DNA from: Bacillota bacterium | GTDB lineage: Bacteria; Bacillota; Clostridia; Oscillospirales; Acutalibacteraceae | Direction of reading: 5' to 3' | Length of the DNA: 9,419 nt | Assembly (NCBI GenBank): GCA_009786275.1 | Contig: WQTL01000453.1 | Location: 1-9,419, forward strand | Part shown: positions 5,114-9,419 of the stretch, in pieces | Position numbering within the stretch: position 1 is the stretch's first letter | How the letters are laid out: every line of letters begins with the position of its first letter | Made by a program: the position numbers and the translations under genes | The notes under the pieces: model-generated | What the model saw: only the letters and a program-made list of their open reading frames with translations | Told to the model about the DNA's origin: nothing | Database searches by the model: none

Positions 5114-5581
5114 ATGCGCGCCTTCGCCCGTTCCTTCCGCTACGCCTTCCGGGGTCTGCGGCTCTGCCTGCGCGAGCGCAATTTCCGTTTCCACACGGCC
5201 CTGGCGGCGTATATGTTCGGCTACCTGCTGATCTACGATTGGTTCGTGCTCACGCGGGGGGAATGGGCCGCGCTGATTTTGGCGGCCGCGCTGGTGCTGT
5301 TCTCCGAGGCCGTGAACACCACCCTGGAGACCATCGTCGACCTCGCCAGCCCCGGCACGCACCCCCTGGCCGCCAAGGCGAAGGACATCGCCGCCGGCGC
5401 GGTGCTGATATGCTCCGTCTGCGCGGTGGCGGTGGGAATCGCCGTCCTGTGGCAGCCGGAGGCGTTCCGTGCCCTGGCGGCGTACTATCGAACCAAGCCC
5501 CTCATGCTCCCGGCGCTGGCGCTGAGCCTGGCCGCCACGGGGCTGTGGGTATTCCCAAACTGGGGGAGAAAAAGCACATGA
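5114..5581 (+). CDS. dgkA: DgkA-family undecaprenol/diacylglycerol kinase
   Basis: In Gram-positive bacteria this membrane kinase mainly phosphorylates undecaprenol, recycling the lipid carrier for cell-wall synthesis. The N-terminal FRYAFRGLRLCLRERNFRFHTALA, the catalytic motif SEAVNTTLETIVDLASP (64-80, with E65, N68 and E72) and the following HPLAAKAKDIAAGAVLI (83-99) are diagnostic. Three hydrophobic helices fit residues about 28-48, 51-70 and 92-113. The protein is 155 aa, longer than the usual 120-135, because a further hydrophobic segment (about 130-148) follows the third helix. The ATG has GGGAGG about seven bases upstream. Its last codons overlap the era start (ATGA), so the two are translationally coupled, the conserved dgkA-era arrangement. 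Confidence 0.93.
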   Translation: MRAFARSFRYAFRGLRLCLRERNFRFHTALAAYMFGYLLIYDWFVLTRGEWAALILAAALVLFSEAVNTTLETIVDLASPGTHPLAAKAKDIAAGAVLICSVCAVAVGIAVLWQPEAFRALAAYYRTKPLMLPALALSLAATGLWVFPNWGRKST

Positions 5582-6477
5582 ACACAACCGCATTCGTCGC
5601 CATCGTCGGCTGCCCGAACGTGGGCAAATCCTCCGTGCTCAACGCCCTGCTGGGCGAAAAGGTCGCCATCGTCAGCGAAAAGCCGCAGACAACACGCACG
5701 CGGATCATGGGGGTGCTGACGCAGGGCGCGCGGCAGCTGGTCTTCACCGATACCCCCGGCCTGCACCGCCCGCGCACCAAGCTGGGCGAGCACATGGCCA
5801 AGGCCGTGCGCGAAGGCATGGACGGCGTGGACGCCTGCCTGCTCGTCGCGGAGGCCATAGGCAAGGGGCTTCGCCCCCAGGAGGAGGAGCTCCTGGCGAG
5901 TTTTACGCGGCAGCGCACGCCGGTCATCCTGATTCTCAACAAAATCGACTTGCTGCGCCGCAAAGAGGACCTGATGGAGCGCATTCTGCTGTTCAGCCGG
6001 GCCTATGACTTCGCCGCCGTTGTGCCCTGCTCTGTAAAGACCGGCGAGAACATGGACGCCCTGCGCGGGGAGCTCGATACCCTGTGCGGCGCGCTGGAGC
6101 TCGCCGAGGGGTTTTACTTCCCCGAGGACACCCTCACCGACCAGCCCGAGCGCGTGCTCGCCGCCGAGCTGCTGCGCGAGCAGCTGCTGCGCAATCTTGA
6201 GGAGGAGATTCCCCACGGCACGGCCGTCGTGATCGAGAAGTTTTCTACCCGCGCGGACGGCCTGCTGGACATCGAGGCCACCGTCTTCTGCGAGCGCGAG
6301 AGCCACAAGGGCATGATCATCGGCAAGGGCGGGGCGATGCTCAAGAAGATCGCCAGCGCTGCCCGCACGGAGCTTGAGGCCTTCTTCGGCTGCCGCGTGA
6401 ACCTCCAATGCTGGGTGAAGGTGAAGGAGGGCTGGCGGAACCGCGAAGGAATTATACGCAATTTCGGGCTGGAATGA
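5578..6477 (+). CDS. era: Ribosome-assembly GTPase Era
   Basis: Era binds the 3' end of 16S rRNA and couples 30S assembly to GTP hydrolysis. The 299-aa protein has the normal length. The G domain shows G1 GCPNVGKSS (11-19), G2 around QTTRTRIMG (37-45), G3 DTPG (58-61), G4 NKID (121-124) and G5 CSVK (151-154). The C-terminal KH domain contains ESHKGMIIGKGGAMLKKI and ends with the typical WVKVKEGWRNREGIIRNFGLE. The start ATG lies in the ATGA overlap with dgkA; the frame stays open far upstream inside dgkA, but that part is a shadow. In Bacillus era is followed by yqzL and recO; here those lie about 4.4 kb away on the other strand and a VOC gene follows instead. Confidence 0.97.
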   Translation: MNTTAFVAIVGCPNVGKSSVLNALLGEKVAIVSEKPQTTRTRIMGVLTQGARQLVFTDTPGLHRPRTKLGEHMAKAVREGMDGVDACLLVAEAIGKGLRPQEEELLASFTRQRTPVILILNKIDLLRRKEDLMERILLFSRAYDFAAVVPCSVKTGENMDALRGELDTLCGALELAEGFYFPEDTLTDQPERVLAAELLREQLLRNLEEEIPHGTAVVIEKFSTRADGLLDIEATVFCERESHKGMIIGKGGAMLKKIASAARTELEAFFGCRVNLQCWVKVKEGWRNREGIIRNFGLE

Positions 6478-6501
6478 TTCATTTTACGGAGGACTATCCC
6501 C

Positions 6502-6894
6502 ATGCGCACATCCATGCACCGTTCCATGATGCAGGTGTTTGTCAAGGAAAGCGCCAAAGCCCTGGAGTTTTACCGACGCGCCTTTGACGCGGAGGTGAAA
6601 TGCGACCACCGGAATCCGGACGGCACCGTCGCCCACGCGGAGCTTGACGTCTACGGGCAGATACTGGCGCTCATGGAATTGCCCGGCGACAAGGCGATTC
6701 CGGGCAACACGATGCAATTCTGCCTGCACTTCGGCAAGGGCAAAGAAGCGCTTGTCAAAATGATCTATGAGATTTTGAAGGAGGACTGCATTCAACTCAC
6801 CGCCCCGATCACAGGCCCGGGCGAATGCCCCTGGAGTCCCTGCCTGTTCGGCCTGATTGATCAATTCGGCGTGAGCTGGTGCATTTTTGTGTAA
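6502..6894 (+). CDS. VOC-superfamily (PhnB-like) protein
   Basis: This 130-aa protein resembles the PhnB/glyoxalase-like branch of the vicinal oxygen chelate superfamily. Residues 11-33 (QVFVKESAKALEFYRRAFDAEVK) are the usual first beta-alpha unit, HAELDVYGQILALMEL follows as beta strands, and the C-terminal WSPCLFGLIDQFGVSWCIFV is the PhnB-type ending (SP-x5-D-x-FG-x-W). Many such proteins are small-molecule binding or resistance proteins; the substrate here is unknown. The start has GGAGG nine bases upstream and lies 24 bases after era, so the gene probably shares the dgkA-era transcript. No terminator is visible after its stop, but a new promoter begins some 30 bases later. Confidence 0.85.
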   Translation: MRTSMHRSMMQVFVKESAKALEFYRRAFDAEVKCDHRNPDGTVAHAELDVYGQILALMELPGDKAIPGNTMQFCLHFGKGKEALVKMIYEILKEDCIQLTAPITGPGECPWSPCLFGLIDQFGVSWCIFV

Positions 6895-6924
6895 ACGGAA
6901 GGCAGAAAATTAACACAAAACCCC

Positions 6925-6953
6925 TTTACATTTCATCGGCGGGCATGTATAAT
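6925..6953 (+). promoter_or_regulatory. Promoter of the zinc-finger membrane protein group
   Basis: TTTACA (6925-6930) and TATAAT (6948-6953) are 17 bases apart, close to full consensus. A second exact TATAAT lies at 6959-6964 but has no clear -35 of its own. Transcription would start near 6960, giving a leader of about 40 bases before the ATG at 6999. Confidence 0.8.
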
Positions 6954-6998
6954 ACTCTTATAATGGCTGAGTATTAAGTTGGGAGAGCTGTTTTTCGC

Positions 6999-8039
6999 AT
7001 GCGCTACGAGAACGAACCCTGCACCGCCTGCGGGCAGGCCCTGCAACCCGAAACCGACGACATCGTCGTCTGCCCCGAATGCGGCGCGCCGCTGCACCGC
7101 CGCTGCTGGCACGAGGCCGGCGTATGCCCCTGTGCCGATAAGCACGGGGAGGGCTTCGTCTGGGCGCCCACCGTCGCGCCGCCCGAACCCGAACCCTCCG
7201 CGCAGGAAGAAAACCGGCTCGGCGTCATCTGCCCCAACTGCGGCGAAAACTGCCCCTCCGACGCCCTGCGCTGCGAAAACTGCGGTGCGGATTTCGAGGA
7301 CTTCGGCAGCGCCATGCGGCTGCGCTTCGAGCAGGAGCAGCTGCGCCGGGAACAGTACATGCGGGAGAATTTCCCCGTCTACACGGTGAACGGCCGCAGC
7401 GTGACCATGGGGGACACCCTGGCCGGCCAGCCCGTGGAGGAGATCGCCCTGCAGCTGCGCGGGCCGCGCCGCGCGGTTTCGCGCTACCTGGAGCGCTTCG
7501 AGAAAAACGCGCGCTTCGGTTGGAACTGGGCGGCCTTCCTCCTGGGGCCCTACTGGTTCTTCTTCCGCAAGCTTTACAAGCCCGCGCTGCTGCTGGCGGC
7601 GGCGTTTATCGCCATGACCCTCGCCTTCGCATCGGTAAACACCCAGATCCATGACCGCCTGTTCGGCGACAGGCTCGTGCAGGCGGAAAGCGTATCCGAG
7701 CTGGTGAACGTATTTTTTGAGGGTGTGCGCCCGGAAAAGCTGTGGGCCTGCGTGCGCGAAAACCCCCGGCCCATCGTCGCGAATCTCGCGCTGCAGCTCG
7801 CGCTCCAAGTGCTCGCCGGCCTGCTGGCCGACCCGCTGCTGCGCCGCAAGGTCTGGGAGAACATCGAATACGCCCACGAGGACGGCGCCACCGCCGACGG
7901 CCCGGGGCAGCGCTTCGGGCGGCACCAGCTGCTCATCCGCCTGGGGGGCTTCTCGCTTGTGACGCCGGTGCTGTGTTACTGGGCGCTGCAGCTGCTGCCG
8001 GAGATGATTATGAAAGCGATTGAGCGGCTGCTGAAATAG
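6999..8039 (+). CDS. RING-type zinc finger, zinc ribbon and DUF2628-like membrane protein
   Basis: This 346-aa protein has three parts. Residues 8-45 hold a prokaryotic RING-finger type metal site: C8, C11, C25, C28, H33, C36, C43, C45, with CPECGAPLHRRCW as core. Residues 78-95 are a zinc ribbon, CPNC-x10-CENC. After an acidic, helical linker, GDTLAGQPVEEIALQLRG and then NWAAFLLGPYWFFFRKLYKPALLL (176-199) match the DUF2628 pattern (N-W-x-AF-x2-GP-x-W-x3-RK-x-Y) that begins a membrane region. Further hydrophobic stretches lie at about 195-212, 259-277 and 315-335. The zinc domains would face the cytoplasm. GGGAG lies rather far (about 13 bases) before the ATG, but no better start exists. Function unknown; such proteins are common in Clostridia. 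Confidence 0.82.
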   Translation: MRYENEPCTACGQALQPETDDIVVCPECGAPLHRRCWHEAGVCPCADKHGEGFVWAPTVAPPEPEPSAQEENRLGVICPNCGENCPSDALRCENCGADFEDFGSAMRLRFEQEQLRREQYMRENFPVYTVNGRSVTMGDTLAGQPVEEIALQLRGPRRAVSRYLERFEKNARFGWNWAAFLLGPYWFFFRKLYKPALLLAAAFIAMTLAFASVNTQIHDRLFGDRLVQAESVSELVNVFFEGVRPEKLWACVRENPRPIVANLALQLALQVLAGLLADPLLRRKVWENIEYAHEDGATADGPGQRFGRHQLLIRLGGFSLVTPVLCYWALQLLPEMIMKAIERLLK

Positions 8040-8062
8040 CTGCCGTATGAAGGAGATTTACC

Positions 8063-8218
8063 ATGAAGCACCGTATTCTCAGGGCGGCTTTATGCAATAA
8101 CGACGGCATAAAAGAGATCAACAAGTTCCTGGAGGACGGCTGGCTGGTAAAGGAATGGCATGTGACATCCGACAAGGAAAACAGCTATGCGGTTGTTTTG
8201 CTTGAAAAGATACTTTAG
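8063..8218 (+). CDS. 51-aa hypothetical protein, DUF4177-like
   Basis: A short frame (starts MKHRILRAALCNNDGIKEIN) has an ideal AAGGAG seven bases before its ATG and begins 23 bases after the preceding stop codon, so it is very likely translated with its neighbour. The middle, INKFLEDGWLVKEWHV, and the end, SYAVVLLEKIL, resemble small DUF4177-type proteins whose pattern is (I/L)N-x2-L-x2-GW-x-V ... VVLE. It has no signal peptide or membrane segment. The function of such proteins is unknown. The resemblance rests on a short pattern and is moderate. Confidence 0.75.
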   Translation: MKHRILRAALCNNDGIKEINKFLEDGWLVKEWHVTSDKENSYAVVLLEKIL

Positions 8219-8254
8219 GCAATCATACCAAACGCATGACTTAAGGAGCGCGAT

Positions 8255-9070
8255 ATGAACCAAAAAACAACCTTGCTCATCATGGCGGCCGGCATGGGCA
8301 GCCGGTTCGGGGGCCTGAAGCAAATGGAGCCGGTGGGCCCGGGGGACGAAATCCTCATGGACTATTCTGTTTCCGACGCGCAAAAAGCCGGCTTCGATAG
8401 AACCGTCTTCATCATCAGGCGTGAGTTCGAGCGGGAGTTCCGCCAAATCGTGGGCCGGCGCATGGAAAACATAATGGACGTCGGCTATGCGTTCCAGGAC
8501 ATGGACAACATGCCCCGGGGCCGCACAAAGCCCTGGGGGACCGCCTACGCGATTTTGTGCGCCGAGGCTCAGGTGGATACCCCGTTTTGCGTGCTCAACG
8601 CCGACGACTTCTATGGTCGCAACGCTTTCGAGGTGATGCATACGCATTTGCGCGCGAGCAATGACTACGCCATGGTGGGGTACCTGCTGGAAAACACCCT
8701 CACCGAAAACGGTACGGTGGCGCGCGGTATCTGTGAGGTGGAGGGCGGCTATCTCAAAGGCGTAACCGAGCATTTGAGCATCCCGTTCCACAACGGCTTT
8801 CCGAAGGGCACGATTGCCTCCATGAATATGTTCGGATTCCAGCTGAATTTGTTCCCCTATCTCCATGAGGGCTTCGCGGCGTTTTTGCAGGCGCACGGGC
8901 ACGAGGAAAAGAGCGAATACCTGATTCCGCGCGTGGTGGACGAGCTGATCAAAAGCGGAAAAGAGCGCATGCGGGTGCTGAGCACCGACGCCAAATGGTA
9001 CGGCGTCACCTATCGGGAGGACCTTCCGGGCGTGATGGCCGCTATCCGGGCTATGACGGAAAAACTTTAG
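8255..9070 (+). CDS. Nucleotidyltransferase-like (NTP transferase family) protein
   Basis: This 271-aa protein has a GT-A type nucleotidyltransferase fold signature. The nucleotide-binding loop is LIMAAGMGSRFGGLKQMEPVG (8-28), with the activated sugar or phosphate site TKPWGTAYAI (91-100) and a metal-binding NADDFYG (115-121). Further family blocks are VTEHLSI (170-176), SMNMFGF (189-195), KSEYLIPRVVDELI (219-232) and KWYGVTYREDLPGV (247-260). This matches an uncharacterised branch related to sugar-phosphate nucleotidyltransferases, typically near 300 aa; the shortfall lies between VTEH and SMNM, where a loop seems missing. The substrate is unknown. The start has AAGGAG six to eight bases upstream, 36 bases after the small 51-aa gene, suggesting one transcript. 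Confidence 0.85.
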   Translation: MNQKTTLLIMAAGMGSRFGGLKQMEPVGPGDEILMDYSVSDAQKAGFDRTVFIIRREFEREFRQIVGRRMENIMDVGYAFQDMDNMPRGRTKPWGTAYAILCAEAQVDTPFCVLNADDFYGRNAFEVMHTHLRASNDYAMVGYLLENTLTENGTVARGICEVEGGYLKGVTEHLSIPFHNGFPKGTIASMNMFGFQLNLFPYLHEGFAAFLQAHGHEEKSEYLIPRVVDELIKSGKERMRVLSTDAKWYGVTYREDLPGVMAAIRAMTEKL

Positions 9071-9075
9071 AAATT

Positions 9076-9103
9076 GCCGGCGCCGGTGAGGGTTTCCGCC
9101 GGC
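9076..9103. repeat. Short inverted repeat after the nucleotidyltransferase gene
   Basis: GCCGGCG (9076-9082) is mirrored by CGCCGGC (9097-9103) across a 14-base loop, six bases after the stop codon. No T-run follows, so a terminator function is doubtful; it may stabilise the upstream mRNA end. The rest of the spacer to 9157 holds only the ribosome binding site of the next gene. Confidence 0.4.
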
Positions 9104-9157
9104 CCCGCCGACAAATAGATACCCAAAATACAAAAAATTGACAAGGAGGCAAATCGC

Positions 9158-9340
9158 ATGAACTTCACCGACTTCTTTCTGGGCCTGACCAACGTCTTTG
9201 ACTGGATTGAGAACGTCATCATCAACGGCCTGCTGGGCAACGGCTTCAAGGTCATCCTGGACGGGGTCAACGTCTACACGGCGTTCAAACCCCTCGTCGA
9301 CGCCTTTACGGCCATCTTCGCCATGTTCGGCGCCGCCTAA
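9158..9340 (+). CDS. 60-aa hydrophobic small protein of unknown function
   Basis: The ATG has AAGGAGG eight bases upstream, and a perfect terminator follows the stop within 20 bases, so expression is very likely. The protein (starts MNFTDFFLGLTNVFDWIENV) is rich in phenylalanine, isoleucine, leucine and valine, lacks cysteine, arginine and an N-terminal basic patch, and carries about five acidic and two basic residues. It has no signal peptide. Two hydrophobic, possibly amphipathic helices (about 5-25 and 41-58) flank a glycine-rich middle (GLLGNGF). It may attach to or insert in the membrane. The net negative charge argues against a classical cationic bacteriocin. I do not recognise the family. 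Confidence 0.75.
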   Translation: MNFTDFFLGLTNVFDWIENVIINGLLGNGFKVILDGVNVYTAFKPLVDAFTAIFAMFGAA

Positions 9341-9357
9341 AGCCCGCAGACAAACCG

Positions 9358-9403
9358 AACCCGCCGGGTTTCCAAGGGAGAACCCGGCGGGTTATTTATC
9401 TTT
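9358..9403 (+). terminator. Rho-independent terminator
   Basis: AACCCGCCGGGTT (9358-9370) and AACCCGGCGGGTT (9381-9393) form a perfect 13-bp stem with a 10-base loop, followed by the T-rich ATTTATCTTT. It ends the rightward transcript after the 60-aa gene. The AA/TT ends of the stem make it a candidate for action in both directions. Confidence 0.92.
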
Positions 9404-9419
9404 ATAATCAGGGGCGCCT

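Noticed and set aside
5239..5577. Extension of era into dgkA
   Set aside because: Era begins normally at 5578; the upstream residues are arginine- and glycine-rich shadow sequence of dgkA.
6933..7925. 330-codon leftward frame opposite the zinc-finger membrane protein
   Set aside because: Histidine- and glycine-rich shadow without family motifs; the opposite strand encodes conserved zinc and membrane motifs.
8090..9133. 347-codon leftward frame opposite the nucleotidyltransferase
   Set aside because: The rightward frame carries all catalytic motifs and a ribosome binding site; this one has none.

Overview
The window looks like a fragment of a GC-rich, low-complexity-repeat-bearing Clostridia genome (Oscillospirales or Christensenellales type, probably gut). 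The grounds are a Gram-positive style ylxM-ffh-rpsP-khpA-rimM operon, an undecaprenol-kinase type DgkA next to Era, a YqzL-like small protein in front of RecO, strong AGGAGG-type ribosome binding sites and consensus sigma-A promoters. The taxonomic placement is inference from gene content only.

Layout. The left half (about 1-4871) is transcribed leftward. A perfect-consensus promoter at 4843-4871 drives ylxM, ffh (TTG start), rpsP, khpA and rimM; khpA and rimM overlap by ATGA. The usual trmD and rplS do not follow rimM. Instead there is a hairpin repeat, then a secreted Ig-like protein (1211-1738) of visibly lower GC, then yqzL and recO. The recO frame has no usable start codon at its expected N-terminus, and the yqzL frame runs on into it without a stop, so a one-base indel (real or assembly) is suspected. 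The right half (about 5049-9419) is transcribed rightward: dgkA and era (ATGA overlap) with a VOC/PhnB-like gene, then a second group with its own promoter: a RING-type zinc finger plus zinc ribbon plus DUF2628-like membrane protein, a 51-aa small protein, a sugar-nucleotidyltransferase-like protein and a 60-aa hydrophobic protein closed by a perfect 13-bp-stem terminator.

Functionally the core of the window is 30S subunit biogenesis (S16, RimM, Era and the RNA-binding KhpA) and co-translational protein targeting (Ffh with its partner YlxM), plus undecaprenyl phosphate recycling and recombination repair (RecO). The membrane, secreted and small proteins are accessory and mostly of unknown function.

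The most distinctive feature is the number of different short intergenic repeats: a >=122-bp nested palindrome beyond recO, a hairpin after rimM, a double hairpin between rpsP and khpA, a 14-bp tandem repeat that swallows the ffh stop codon, and an 82-bp imperfect inverted repeat between ylxM and ffh. I saw no clear new defence or mobile system, no tRNA or rRNA and no CRISPR array.
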